In this document: one piece after another, positions 43,250-51,416 of the stretch
How positions within the stretch are numbered: position 1 is the stretch's first letter
Layout of the letters: each line of letters starts with the position of its first letter
NCBI GenBank assembly: GCA_963757185.1
Contig: CAVWQI010000008.1
Location: forward strand, 62,001-126,000
Length of the DNA: 64,000 nt
Direction: 5' to 3'
From: JAQBQB01 sp963757185
Lineage (GTDB): Bacteria > Gemmatimonadota > Gemmatimonadetes > Gemmatimonadales > Gemmatimonadaceae
Notes under the pieces: model-generated
Database searches by the model: none
The model's input: only the letters and a program-made list of their open reading frames with translations
What the model was told of the DNA's origin: nothing
Translations under genes and position numbers: made by a program

Positions 43250-44587
43250 TCAGTCGCCCGAACCGCCGAGCTTCGGGTTGCTCTGCCGCTCGACGTCCGG
43301 CAGCGGCAGCCCGACGCGCGAGTCGCCCACGCACACTTGCGATCCGTACGTCTGACCGGCGGGGAAGTTGGTGCCCGTCGCCGGCGTGAGCGTGAGCTTG
43401 TAGCGTACGATGTCGCCGAAGTTCGTGCCGGTGAGGAAAAGAGCGCGCCGGCGCTGGTCGATGACTTCGTTGAGGAGCGACGCGGCGTCCGTCGCGCCGG
43501 TGTAGTTGCCCTCGTTGCCCTTGGCGCGGAACGCGTTGATGATTGCGATCGTGTTCGACGAATTCGACGCGGCGTCCGCCTCGGCGATGATGAGCTGTGC
43601 TTCGTCGCCCGTCGCCATCGGAATGTTGGACGAGACCGTCGTGTACTTGAGCTGCGCCCACGCCGGAACGCCGAGTGCGTTCGGCCGGTTGAGGTTCTGG
43701 ACCGGCACGCGCGGGTCGTTCAGCGTGCGATACCGCGCGCCGACCGACGACGACACGCCCAACGCGTTGCTCTCGACGAACACGCGGTTGTTGCGGCGGC
43801 CGCTGACCGACGATGCCGTGGCGTTGAAGACGAAACTGGCCGGGACGAGCGCGGCGTCGGTTCGCGCGCCCGCCAGGTTCCCCTGGTCCTGCCGCGCGCG
43901 CGCGCGGCCGACGAGCGCCATGTCGAGAATGCTCGTCGCCGCCGACCCCTGTCCCTGCGCCACCGTGATCGCCTCGTTGAATCGATCCTCGGCGGCCTTG
44001 AACGCGTCGTTCCTCGTGGTCTCGCCCGCGTACGCGAAATTGGCTCCGTCGATCGTCGTGAGGACCGTCGAGCAGAACCCTTCGCCGAGCAGGAGAATGC
44101 TCCACGCCTCGTACGCCGCGGCCGTGGCGATGAGCACCTGGCGGCTGTTGCCCGCCGGAATGTCGGCGTCGGTCCAGCCCTCGAGGAGCGTGCGCACGTG
44201 GTTGGCCGTCACGCGGGCGGTCTGCAGCGGCGTGTAGACGCCGAGGCCTTCGCACCCGTTGACGGAGTACATGCTTTGGTTCGACTGCACGTCACGCCGG
44301 TCGTAGGGCCATCGCGACGCGGTCTGCGTGTAGTCGTCGAGCTCTTCACCCACGAGGCCGCCGACGACGACGTACGCGCCGTAGGCGCACTCGAAGTCGG
44401 AGACGGCGCCGTTCACGAGCAGGGCGGCGTTGGCCGGCGTCTCGAGCGTCCCGGCCGGGATGCGGCTGGGCGAGTCCACCGACAATGCCTTGTTCACGTC
44501 GCAGCCGGCGAGGACGAGCCCCATCGCCGCCGCCGCGACCAGCGCGGCGGCCCACCGGCTCCGCGCAATCAGATTATATGAAATCAT
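43250..44587 (-). CDS. SusD/RagB-family outer-membrane lipoprotein
   Basis: The substrate-binding surface lipoprotein that works with SusC. It has 445 residues; the start at 44587 gives the lipoprotein signal AAAMGLVLAGC (Cys near residue 29). A longer frame upstream is the antisense of susC and is rejected. TPR-like helices are seen (AAAYEAWSILLLGEGFCSTV, FNEAITVAQGQGSAATSILDMALVGRARARQDQGNLAGARTDA). The C-terminus ends with a GLPLPDVERQSNPKL block, resembling the usual 'LWPIP..E...NPNL'. At about 445 residues it is of normal to short length. It starts 11 nt after the susC stop, in the same operon. The nutrient is unknown; no glycan enzyme is adjacent. Confidence 0.93.
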   Translation of the reverse strand: MISYNLIARSRWAAALVAAAAMGLVLAGCDVNKALSVDSPSRIPAGTLETPANAALLVNGAVSDFECAYGAYVVVGGLVGEELDDYTQTASRWPYDRRDVQSNQSMYSVNGCEGLGVYTPLQTARVTANHVRTLLEGWTDADIPAGNSRQVLIATAAAYEAWSILLLGEGFCSTVLTTIDGANFAYAGETTRNDAFKAAEDRFNEAITVAQGQGSAATSILDMALVGRARARQDQGNLAGARTDAALVPASFVFNATASSVSGRRNNRVFVESNALGVSSSVGARYRTLNDPRVPVQNLNRPNALGVPAWAQLKYTTVSSNIPMATGDEAQLIIAEADAASNSSNTIAIINAFRAKGNEGNYTGATDAASLLNEVIDQRRRALFLTGTNFGDIVRYKLTLTPATGTNFPAGQTYGSQVCVGDSRVGLPLPDVERQSNPKLGGSGD

Positions 44588-44598
44588 ATCAATAATCT

Positions 44599-47500
44599 CT
44601 AGAAGCCGAGGTTGAGGGAGAGGATCCAGGTCGTGAGCTGAGGGGTCAGCGTCTGTTCCCACGCGACGTTGCCGCCGCGGGTGCCGCCGAGCCACATCGC
44701 CTCCGGCTCGAAGCCCTGGTACTTGGTCCAGGTGTGCAGGTTGCGGCCCGAGAGCGAGACGGTCGCGCGCGACACGTTGCCATGGTGGCTGAAGCGCTCG
44801 GGGACGTCGTACGACACGGTGAACTCGCGCCACTTCGTGAAGCCCGCGTCGGTGATGAGGAAGTCCACGACGTTCGAGTTCTGCATCTGCGCGATCGTGA
44901 TCGGGTCGTAGTCGAGCGGGAAGTAGTTCTCCCGGCAGCGGCCGCCGATGACCGGGGTGCAACGGACGCGCGTGTTCCCGTCGATCTTCTTGTGACCTTG
45001 CTTGAAGTCGACGAACGTGCTGACGTGGAACCGGCTCCAGAGGCCGAGGTTCGCCGCGATGGAACCTTCGTGCGGCGGTACCGAGCGGCCGAGGTAGACG
45101 AGCGGCGCGTCGTCGGCGGTGCCGAACGCGTTGTCCGCGCCGGCGCACTGCACCTGGCCGCCCTTGCCGTCCGCGCACATGAGGGTGCTCAGGATCAACT
45201 TGCCGTTCGCGTCGAGCTTGGCGCCGGTCACGTGGCGCTCCCAGAACCCGAACGCGTCGTAGCCGATCGCCTGCCGCGTGAAGCTCCCCGCGTTCACGAA
45301 CGACACCGTGTCGAACAGCGCGAGCACGCGGTTGTCGTTGTTCGCGAAGTTGAACGTCAAGTCGAGGTTGGCGTTCCGCGTGCGCAGCGGATTCGCGCGG
45401 ACCTGGAGCTCGTTGCCCCAGTTGCGGATCGCGCCGGCGTTGAACGGCTGCGTGCTCGGAATGCCGGTCGACGGCGCGATCTGCCGGTTGAGGATCGCGT
45501 CGACGGTTTTCTTATTGTAGTAGGTGTATTCGATGCCCAGCCGGTCGTCCAACATGCTGGCGTCGAAGCCCAGCTCGATCTCCTTGCCGCGCTCGGGCCC
45601 GAGGTTCGGGTTCCCGATGAACAGCGGCGTGACGGCGGGGGTGTCGCCCGGGCCCGACGCCGAGCCGTACGTGCGAAGGGCCGAATACGTCGACGGCGCC
45701 TTGCCCGCTTCGCCGTACGCCGCGCGCAGACGCAGCGACGAGAGCCGGTTGCCGATGACCGGAACCTTGAACCACGGCTCGTCCGAGATCACGTAGCTCA
45801 CCGAGTACTTGGGGTACGTCACCCGGTTGAAGCCCGAGCCGAACGCGCTCGCGTCGTCCGAGCGCAGCGCAGCCGTGAGGAACAGACGATCGCGCCAGCC
45901 GAGCTGCTCCTGCACGTAGACGCCCAGCGTCTTGTCTTCCTGGAAGTCCTGGTCGTTCGTCTTCGACTGCGTCGTCGCTTGGACCGTGCTCAATCCCGGC
46001 GTCGGGAAGACGGAACCGCTGGCCGAGACGTAGTCGACGGAGTTGTGGTAGAACTGCGCGCCGCCGGACGTGATGAAGCGCAACGTCGGCTTGGCGTCGT
46101 AGGTCGCGCTCGCCGAGTAGTCGATCGTGTTGTACGTCGTCGAGCGATCCTGCACGCTGCGGAAGCCGAGCGCGTCGGAGCCGACGGTATACACGAGCGA
46201 ATCGACGCGCGGCGCGTAGGTGTCGTTCTCCTCGCGCGTGCGGTCGAGTCCGATCGACAGATGCTGCTGGAACCACGTGAATGGCGTGTGGTCGAAGCGA
46301 AGGCTGCCCGAGAACCGATCCAGGTTCTGCCAGTAGTGATAGATGTCGTCGTACTGGTAAGGCAGGAGGCTGTGGAAGCCGTGGCGCCGCGGGTTGTTGT
46401 AGTTGGCCGGCGTGCCGAGCAGCGTGGTCCACGTATGGCCGCCGCATCCACCCTCGCAGCCGAGCTGCGTGGGGCCGGTGTTGAGCCCGAGGTTCGCCGA
46501 GATGCGGAACGTCTGCGTCGCGGCGAGGCCGAGGTTCATGCGCGTGCTATAACGGCGCAGATCGTTGTTCGGGTCGGCGCCCTGTGAGTCGAGGAGATTG
46601 CCGCTCAGGTAGTAGTTCAGGTTCCCCGTGCCGCCACTGACGGCGAGCTCGGACTCCTGGTGGCGTCCGTCGCGATAGATGTCGCACCGACGCCCGAGCT
46701 TCGCCGCCGTCGAGTCGCCGCACGCGCCGACTTCGAGCGAGTCCATGTCGAGCGGAACAGGCGTCGTCGTGCCGGGAATGATGCCCCAGTTCTGCGCGAA
46801 GCGGCTCTTCCAGTCCTGGACGTAGTTCTGTCCTTGCCGCAGCATCACGTTCCAGCGCGCGTTGCCGCCGGAGCCCTTTTTCGTGATGATGTTGACGACG
46901 CCGTTCGACGCCTCCGTTCCATAGAGCGTCGCGGCGCTCGGCCCCTTGAGCACTTCGATCGACTCGATGTCCTCCGGGTTCAGGTCGTTGAGGCGCGAGA
47001 TCGCGCTCGAGCCGAACGCCTGGTTCACCGGGCCGGTCGCGACTTCGTTGTTGACGCGAACGCCGTCGATGTAGATCAGCGGGTTGTTGCCGAGCGAGAA
47101 GCTCGCCGTGCCACGTATGCGGAGCTGCTGTCCCGAGCCGACCATGCCCGACGTGGGCATCACGACGACGCTCGGCGCGCGTCCGTTGATCAGTCCCTGG
47201 ACGGAAAGGATCGGCGCGTTGGCGACGATGTCGGCCGCGTCGATCGTGCCGACGGAGTTGCCGATCTCGCGCTTCTGCGACGCGCCGACGGTGCCGGTGA
47301 CGACGACCGCCTCGAGGCTCGCGGGATTGCTCACGAGCGTGATCGTCAAATCAGTCTGGCCGACGCGGGCCGCGACTTCCGCGTTGCGATACCCGATGCG
47401 ACGCACGCTCAGCGTCGTGTTCGTGCCGATGACGCCGGTGATGCGAAAGCGTCCTTGGTTGTCCGATGTGGCGCGAAGCGTGCCGCCGGATGCGCTGATC

Positions 47501-47700
47501 TGCGCGTTGGGGATCGCCTCGCCGGATCCGGCGGCGATGACCTGACCGGAGATAGCGCCTTGCGCGAATGCGGAACGTGCTGAACCAACTGTCGCGATCG
47601 CGGCGATCGCGAGTGAGATGAGACTACGAGTGAGGAGGGATCGCCCAGTTCGTGGAATACGCACACGACCCAAGGCTTGGGGGTGGGGAATTGCGACCAT
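44599..47700 (-). CDS. SusC/RagA-family TonB-dependent transporter
   Basis: A 1033-residue outer-membrane transporter for large nutrients, powered by TonB. After the signal (SLISLAIAAIATVGSARSAFAQ) comes a carboxypeptidase-regulatory-like beta domain (ISGQVIAAGSGEAIPNAQISASGGTLRATSDNQGRFRITGV, about residues 50-130). A plug domain follows from about 160 (NAPILSVQGLINGRAPSVVVMPTSGMVGSGQQLRIRGTASFSLGNNPLIYIDGVRV), then a 22-strand barrel ending ...LSLNLGF. The ATG at 47700 has GGAAGG six nt upstream. A promoter and a 20-bp palindrome lie just upstream. It is operonic with susD. Confidence 0.96.
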   Translation of the reverse strand: MVAIPHPQALGRVRIPRTGRSLLTRSLISLAIAAIATVGSARSAFAQGAISGQVIAAGSGEAIPNAQISASGGTLRATSDNQGRFRITGVIGTNTTLSVRRIGYRNAEVAARVGQTDLTITLVSNPASLEAVVVTGTVGASQKREIGNSVGTIDAADIVANAPILSVQGLINGRAPSVVVMPTSGMVGSGQQLRIRGTASFSLGNNPLIYIDGVRVNNEVATGPVNQAFGSSAISRLNDLNPEDIESIEVLKGPSAATLYGTEASNGVVNIITKKGSGGNARWNVMLRQGQNYVQDWKSRFAQNWGIIPGTTTPVPLDMDSLEVGACGDSTAAKLGRRCDIYRDGRHQESELAVSGGTGNLNYYLSGNLLDSQGADPNNDLRRYSTRMNLGLAATQTFRISANLGLNTGPTQLGCEGGCGGHTWTTLLGTPANYNNPRRHGFHSLLPYQYDDIYHYWQNLDRFSGSLRFDHTPFTWFQQHLSIGLDRTREENDTYAPRVDSLVYTVGSDALGFRSVQDRSTTYNTIDYSASATYDAKPTLRFITSGGAQFYHNSVDYVSASGSVFPTPGLSTVQATTQSKTNDQDFQEDKTLGVYVQEQLGWRDRLFLTAALRSDDASAFGSGFNRVTYPKYSVSYVISDEPWFKVPVIGNRLSSLRLRAAYGEAGKAPSTYSALRTYGSASGPGDTPAVTPLFIGNPNLGPERGKEIELGFDASMLDDRLGIEYTYYNKKTVDAILNRQIAPSTGIPSTQPFNAGAIRNWGNELQVRANPLRTRNANLDLTFNFANNDNRVLALFDTVSFVNAGSFTRQAIGYDAFGFWERHVTGAKLDANGKLILSTLMCADGKGGQVQCAGADNAFGTADDAPLVYLGRSVPPHEGSIAANLGLWSRFHVSTFVDFKQGHKKIDGNTRVRCTPVIGGRCRENYFPLDYDPITIAQMQNSNVVDFLITDAGFTKWREFTVSYDVPERFSHHGNVSRATVSLSGRNLHTWTKYQGFEPEAMWLGGTRGGNVAWEQTLTPQLTTWILSLNLGF

Positions 47701-47753
47701 GACGGCCCTTCCGGGTGGGGATGGGGACGAACAAGGAGTATGGCGAACGGCCT

Positions 47754-47782
47754 ACCTTATTCGTACGCGCATCGCCAAGCAA
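47754..47782 (-). promoter_or_regulatory. Candidate promoter of susCD
   Basis: On the minus strand, -35 TTGCTT (47782-47777) and -10 TAAGGT (47759-47754) are separated by 17 bp, giving a leader of about 47 nt before susC. Matches to consensus are moderate. Confidence 0.42.
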
Positions 47783-47802
47783 GGCCGCGAGCATGATGAC
47801 AA

Positions 47803-47822
47803 ATGCATTACATGTGATGCAT
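47803..47822. promoter_or_regulatory. 20-bp palindrome upstream of susCD, candidate operator
   Basis: ATGCATTACATGTGATGCAT is a dyad with only one mismatched position pair, AT-rich in a GC-rich region. It lies about 20 bp upstream of the proposed susC -35, where an activator would bind. The regulator is unknown. Confidence 0.52.
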
Positions 47823-48303
47823 GAACTCAGTCGCTTCGGGGACGAATGATCGCCGCGCCGATTCGAAGCCCTTCGGATCGTCCAGCACAAGGCCGATTCG
47901 ATCGTCGCGTGCGCGATCGGTACGGCCACGCTCATGGCGAGTGCGTTGCGAATGAGTAGCGTCTCATTCGTGAGAATGATTGGGAGCAAGTGCACGGCGC
48001 GCGCGGGCGGCACGAACGGCTTTCGCCTCCACGCCGCAAGCGCGTAGTAGGACGGCGGCCTCGATGCCCAGGCGGGGAACAGCGCCAGCCGGGTCTCGGC
48101 GGAACAGCAAGCCCATCGAGCGGAACATGGAATAGAATGAACAACAGTGACCGTGCCACCTCGACGCCGGTTAGGCCGTATGCGAGTTTGTCGAGGGAAC
48201 CCTGACGAGCCATCCACTGCCGCACGCCGCTCCATCGGCCACACTGGATTCGCGCACGATTCGCCGCGCGAAGCTCGGTGACATCGACGCCTTCACGCTC
48301 ATC
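47823..48303. other. Divergent intergenic region with possible gene relict
   Basis: About 480 bp between the susC promoter region and the sigma-factor gene. Minus-strand frames contain membrane-helix-like stretches in two different frames: SLDKLAYGLTGVEVARSLLFILFHV near 48190-48110, and VHLLPIILTNETLLIRNALAMSVAVPIAHATIESALCW near 48000-47880. A frameshifted remnant of a small membrane protein is conceivable, but neither frame has a good start. No other signal was found. Confidence 0.3.
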
Positions 48304-48783
48304 GTGGAGACGTACTATCCGCGCAGCCTCCGGTTCGCGCGGGCGATGCTGCACGATACGGACGAGGCGGAGGACGTGGTGCAAGAGACGTTCGTTCGCC
48401 TCTATCGCGCGATGCCGCGCTACGAAGAGCGGCAGCGCTTCGAATCGTGGCTCTTCCAGATCCTCGGCAACTGTTGCCGCACGGCGAACACCGCGTCGCA
48501 GCGGCGCGTGGCGCGAACCGTATCGGACGACGAGTTGCTGGCGCGGGTTCCGGCGGAGGAGAGCGCGAGTGCGCGGGTGGATCGCGAGTGGGACGACTCG
48601 GTGAGACGAGCGCTGGCGGAACTGCCGGAACACAATCGGGAGATCTTTCTGTTGCACTACGTGGAAGGGCTTTCGTACGAGGAGATCGAGACGATGACGG
48701 GCGTCGGACAGTCGGCGCTCAAGATGCGGGTCAAGCGCGCGTCGGACGCCTTGCGCGCGCGCCTCGCGCCGGAGGAACGATGA
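48304..48783 (+). CDS. ECF sigma factor (5' end uncertain)
   Basis: A 159-residue sigma-70 protein from the first standard start, GTG 48304. Regions 2 (YYPRSLRFARAMLHDTDEAEDVVQETFVRLYRAMPRYEERQRFESWLFQILGNCCR) and 4 (ALAELPEHNREIFLLHYVEGLSYEEIETMTGVGQSALKMRVKRASDALR) are clear. The frame stays open upstream to 48175 and reads LGDIDAFTLIVETYYPRSL, which is the expected start of region 2.1. There is no ATG, GTG or TTG there, so either a CTG (48202, 48217 or 48244) is used or the N-terminus is shortened. Its stop overlaps the next gene's start (ATGA). Confidence 0.87.
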   Translation: METYYPRSLRFARAMLHDTDEAEDVVQETFVRLYRAMPRYEERQRFESWLFQILGNCCRTANTASQRRVARTVSDDELLARVPAEESASARVDREWDDSVRRALAELPEHNREIFLLHYVEGLSYEEIETMTGVGQSALKMRVKRASDALRARLAPEER

Positions 48784-49397
48784 GCGAGATCGAACGCGAT
48801 CACGTGCTTCGTCGCGCGGTGCAGACGCTCCAACAGCTGCCGAGCACTGACGCCGACGCGATTCGACGCGTCGTCGAAGCCGCGGCGGCGCAGCGGGTGA
48901 TGCCGGCGGCCGACGAGCCCGTCGACGTCTCGGCCGTCGGGCCTTCGCGCCGACGACCGTGGAGACTCGCCGGGTTCGCGGGTCTCGTCGCGGCGGCCGC
49001 GATCGTCGGTTTCTTCGTGCGCGGGCAATTCGCGCGATCGGCGCCGAGTGTCGCGGTCGCGTCCAACGGTTCCGGACCCGCGCCGATGGTTGCCGCGGTG
49101 AACGGCGAGTCGGACGTCCGACCGATCCCGCAGCAGTTCGTGTTCCGAAGCGCGACGGCGCGTCGCGTGTCGGTGGTGGGCGACTTCAATGAATGGAACG
49201 CCGCGCGCGCGCGAATGACGCGCGAAGCGGCCGGCGATCTGTGGTCGGTGACGATTCCGATCGCGCCGGGGCGGCACACGTACGGATTCATGATCAACGA
49301 CTCGACCTTCACTCTCGATCAGGATGCGCGTGTGTCGCGCGCACGCGATCCCGACCTCGGGGTCGAAGGATCCGTGGTCATCGTGGGGCGGCCGTGA
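48780..49397 (+). CDS. Membrane-anchored protein with glycogen-binding-like (AMPK/CBM48) domain, possible anti-sigma
   Basis: A 205-residue protein coupled to the sigma gene by ATGA and having GGAGG upstream. Residues 1-58 are cytoplasmic. A membrane helix follows (WRLAGFAGLVAAAAIVGFFVRG, about 60-81). The outer part (about 120-200) reads QQFVFRSATARRVSVVGDFNEWNAARARMTREAAGDLWSVTIPIAPGRHTYGFMINDSTFTLDQDA, an early-set glycogen-binding fold with VGDFNEW and HTYGFMIN motifs. Position after a sigma gene plus topology suggest a sigma regulator that senses carbohydrate, but no experimental case is known to me. Confidence 0.75.
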   Translation: MSEIERDHVLRRAVQTLQQLPSTDADAIRRVVEAAAAQRVMPAADEPVDVSAVGPSRRRPWRLAGFAGLVAAAAIVGFFVRGQFARSAPSVAVASNGSGPAPMVAAVNGESDVRPIPQQFVFRSATARRVSVVGDFNEWNAARARMTREAAGDLWSVTIPIAPGRHTYGFMINDSTFTLDQDARVSRARDPDLGVEGSVVIVGRP

Positions 49398-50050
49398 GAT
49401 CACCCCGCGCCGCGGTCGTTGCCATCGCGCTCGCTCTCGCGTCGCGCCATGCTCGCGCTCAGGATTCGCTCACCTTCAAGGGTGCCGACCGCGAGACTCG
49501 CGCGGCGCTCGCCAAGATCGTTTCGGAGGCGAGCGCGCGAGGTCTTCCGAGTGACCATATCGTCTCGAAGGTGCGATTCGCCCTCGTCGTGCACGCGCCG
49601 CCGGCGCGAATTCTCGAGACGGCGCAGGCCGTCGCCGACCGCCTCGATGCGGCCCGCGGTGCCATCGCGAGCGACACCTTGTCGGCCGACATCGCCGCGG
49701 GCGAGGATGCGCTGTCGTTCAAGATTCCGAAAGACATCCTCACGCGCATCCACGCGGCGGCGCCGAACCGGCCGATCGCCGTCCCGATCGGCCTCCTTAC
49801 GCAGCTCGTCGCGAACGCAGTTCCGGCCGAGCACGCCGGCAACATCGTCGTCGAACTGATGCGGCGAGGCGCGAGTCCGAAGCAGTTCGCGGATCTCGGC
49901 AACAATGTGAATTCGGACGTTCAACGAGGTGCGAGCGGAGCGGAGTCCGCCGACATTCGGCTCCGAGGATTGACGCCGCTGCTGGCGCCGGGAGCGGTAA
50001 CTTCGGGAGACCTCACCGCCAGTTCGCCGGCGGGCCCGCGCAAACCCTGA
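49394..50050 (+). CDS. Exported protein of unknown function in the sigma operon
   Basis: A 218-residue secreted protein. GTG 49394 overlaps the previous stop (GTGA), and the signal peptide ends at RHARAQ (about residue 23). The mature part is helical and Ala/Asp/Arg-rich (RETRAALAKIVSEASARGLPSDHIVSKVRFALVVHAPPARILETAQAVADRLDAARG). A later stretch reads LTQLVANAVPAEHAGNIVVELMRRGASPKQFADLGNNVNSDVQRG. No family was recognised. Tight coupling in a four-gene operon argues that it is real and works with its neighbours. Confidence 0.75.
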   Translation: MRSPRAAVVAIALALASRHARAQDSLTFKGADRETRAALAKIVSEASARGLPSDHIVSKVRFALVVHAPPARILETAQAVADRLDAARGAIASDTLSADIAAGEDALSFKIPKDILTRIHAAAPNRPIAVPIGLLTQLVANAVPAEHAGNIVVELMRRGASPKQFADLGNNVNSDVQRGASGAESADIRLRGLTPLLAPGAVTSGDLTASSPAGPRKP

Positions 50051-50105
50051 AGCGTGCAGGAGTCGAGGCGGGAACCCGGGACGCGTCCCGACACTATTTT
50101 GGGGG

Positions 50106-51203
50106 ATGCGGCGCGCTCGGGACACGGTCTTCGCGATAGTGGCGGTATTGGGTTTCCCCAGTCCGGCGCGCACGCAGTGGCAGGTGACCGCGGACGCCGG
50201 TCTGTCGCACCTTCGGCAAACGGGGATTCCAGTATCGGTCGCGCAGACGTTGGCGGCGACGATCGACGGCGTGGGCAATCGCGGTTGGCTGCACGTGGTG
50301 GGACTCACTTCGATGCAGGCGAATTCCGCGTGGACGGGGCAGGCACTCGCGCTCGGCGGGATCACCGGTCAAATCGTCGATCCCGTGCGCTGGGAGCTCG
50401 GCGGCGTCTTCAGCGGATTCACGCAAACCGGAGCGACCACCACCAAGAGCGGTGAGGTCAACGCACGCCTGCGATTTGGTGCGCCATCGGGCGGCATCGC
50501 GCTCGGCGGAGGCACAGGAGCGAGCGCGAACAGCTTCTACAACGTCTCCGTCGGCAGAGGCTCGCTCGACGCGTGGTGGTCTTCCGGGCAAGAGCGACTG
50601 CTGGCGAGCGCCATGCTCACCCACATCGGCGGTACTTCGTATACCGACCTCGCGGCAGGCTGGCGCCACGAGGCGGGCGGCGCATCGATCGGTGCGTCGG
50701 CGGCGCTTCGCTCCGGCGCCGGAAACGGCGGCTGGCAAGCCGCTGACGCCGAGCTGTGGGTGTCGTCGAGGCTCGCCGTTGTCGTCGCGGCGGGGAACGC
50801 GCTTCCCGACGTCGTGCGCGGCACGCCGAGCACACGGTACGCGTCGGCGAGTTTGCGCGTGGCGTGGCAACCGCACGTTGCGCTGCGGTTCGGGCGCGAG
50901 GCCAGCGAAGGCGTGCGTGTCGTCATCACGCGATCGAGCGGGGACGGAGGAACGGCGCGCATCGACGTCTCGGGGCGGACGCCGAAGACGGAGCGAGTCG
51001 AGTTGATGGCGGATTTCACAGGCTGGGAACCGATCGTGCTCGAGCGCGCGAGCGACGGTTGGTTCGCCGAGCGCGCGGTGACTCCGGGTCTCCACCGGCT
51101 CGCGATTCGCATCGATGGCGGGGCGTGGATCGCGCCCGCGAACGTTCCCAAGCTTCGTGACGACGACCTTGGTGGAACGGTCGGTCTGATCACCGTGCCA
51201 TGA
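50106..51203 (+). CDS. Outer-membrane-like protein with C-terminal glycogen-binding-like domain
   Basis: A 365-residue exported protein (signal MRRARDTVFAIVAVLGFPSPARTQ). Residues about 25-275 show alternating, Gly/Ala/aromatic barrel-type strands (WTGQALALGGITGQIVDPVRWELGGVFSGFTQTG, GRGSLDAWWSSGQERLLASAMLTHIGG). Residues about 285-360 read VELMADFTGWEPIVLERASDGWFAERAVTPGLHRLAIRIDGGAWIAPANVP. This is the same early-set fold as in the membrane protein two genes upstream: VELMADFTGW corresponds to VSVVGDFNEW. It begins 55 bp after the previous stop. Probably the surface end of one envelope system. Confidence 0.78.
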   Translation: MRRARDTVFAIVAVLGFPSPARTQWQVTADAGLSHLRQTGIPVSVAQTLAATIDGVGNRGWLHVVGLTSMQANSAWTGQALALGGITGQIVDPVRWELGGVFSGFTQTGATTTKSGEVNARLRFGAPSGGIALGGGTGASANSFYNVSVGRGSLDAWWSSGQERLLASAMLTHIGGTSYTDLAAGWRHEAGGASIGASAALRSGAGNGGWQAADAELWVSSRLAVVVAAGNALPDVVRGTPSTRYASASLRVAWQPHVALRFGREASEGVRVVITRSSGDGGTARIDVSGRTPKTERVELMADFTGWEPIVLERASDGWFAERAVTPGLHRLAIRIDGGAWIAPANVPKLRDDDLGGTVGLITVP

Positions 51204-51239
51204 TGGCGTGTCGGTTCTGCACTGCAACATGTCGGTGGC

Positions 51240-51267
51240 TTGACGCGCGCGACGCCCGTGGTAGCTT
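51240..51267 (+). promoter_or_regulatory. metK promoter
   Basis: -35 TTGACG (51240-51245) and -10 TAGCTT (51262-51267) have a 16-bp spacer. Expected initiation, about 7 nt downstream, falls at the first bases of the pseudoknot aptamer (51274), which fits a leader made only of the riboswitch. Confidence 0.6.
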
Positions 51268-51273
51268 GCACTT

Positions 51274-51384
51274 GCGCGGCGATTTCCCCGATTTGACGGG
51301 CCGCGCGCCGGAATTGAGTCCGGAGAAACCCGTCTAAGTCGTCGGATGCCACGGGCCCGCGACGAAATCGTCGGGGCCCTTTTT
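51274..51384 (+). promoter_or_regulatory. Candidate SAM-II-type pseudoknot riboswitch with terminator platform, controlling metK
   Basis: P1 is GCGCGG (51274-51279) with CCGCGC (51301-51306). The P1 loop starts C-GAUUU, as in SAM-II. P2a is GACGGG (51295-51300) with CCCGTC (51329-51334), stacked directly on P1. P2b is CCGA (51288-51291) with TCGG (51342-51345). The linker between P2a and P2b has UAAG, where SAM-II has CUAAA. The P1-P2 linker holds an extra hairpin (CCGGA/TCCGG, 51308-51323) and then GAGAAA. TCGTCG at 51339-51344 can also pair with CGACGA (51360-51365), the inner terminator arm. So ligand binding, by using TCGG in P2b, should free the terminator. Pairings are direct; class and ligand are inferred from fold and from metK. 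Confidence 0.72.
51353..51384 (+). terminator. Intrinsic terminator in the metK leader
   Basis: GGGCCC-G-CGACGA pairs with TCGTCG-GGGCCC around AA (12 bp with one bulged G) and is followed directly by TTTTT (51380-51384). It lies 32 nt before the metK ATG and is the expression platform of the leader. Confidence 0.9.
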
Positions 51385-51416
51385 GTTCGCTCCAAGAGAG
51401 CATCGAGGTCGGCCAT

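Noticed and set aside
44588..45178. N-terminal extension of SusD into susC
   Set aside because: The extension is an off-frame translation of susC; the ATG at 44587 gives a normal lipoprotein signal.
47624..48244. Minus-strand protein of about 200 residues upstream of susC
   Set aside because: It overlaps the susC start, the promoter and the dyad, has Arg/Pro/Ser-rich ends, and no ribosome site; at most a relict.
51255..51355. Outer stem CCCGTGG/CCACGGG around the metK leader
   Set aside because: The 5' arm (51255-51261) lies inside the promoter, upstream of the expected transcription start, so it would not be in the RNA.
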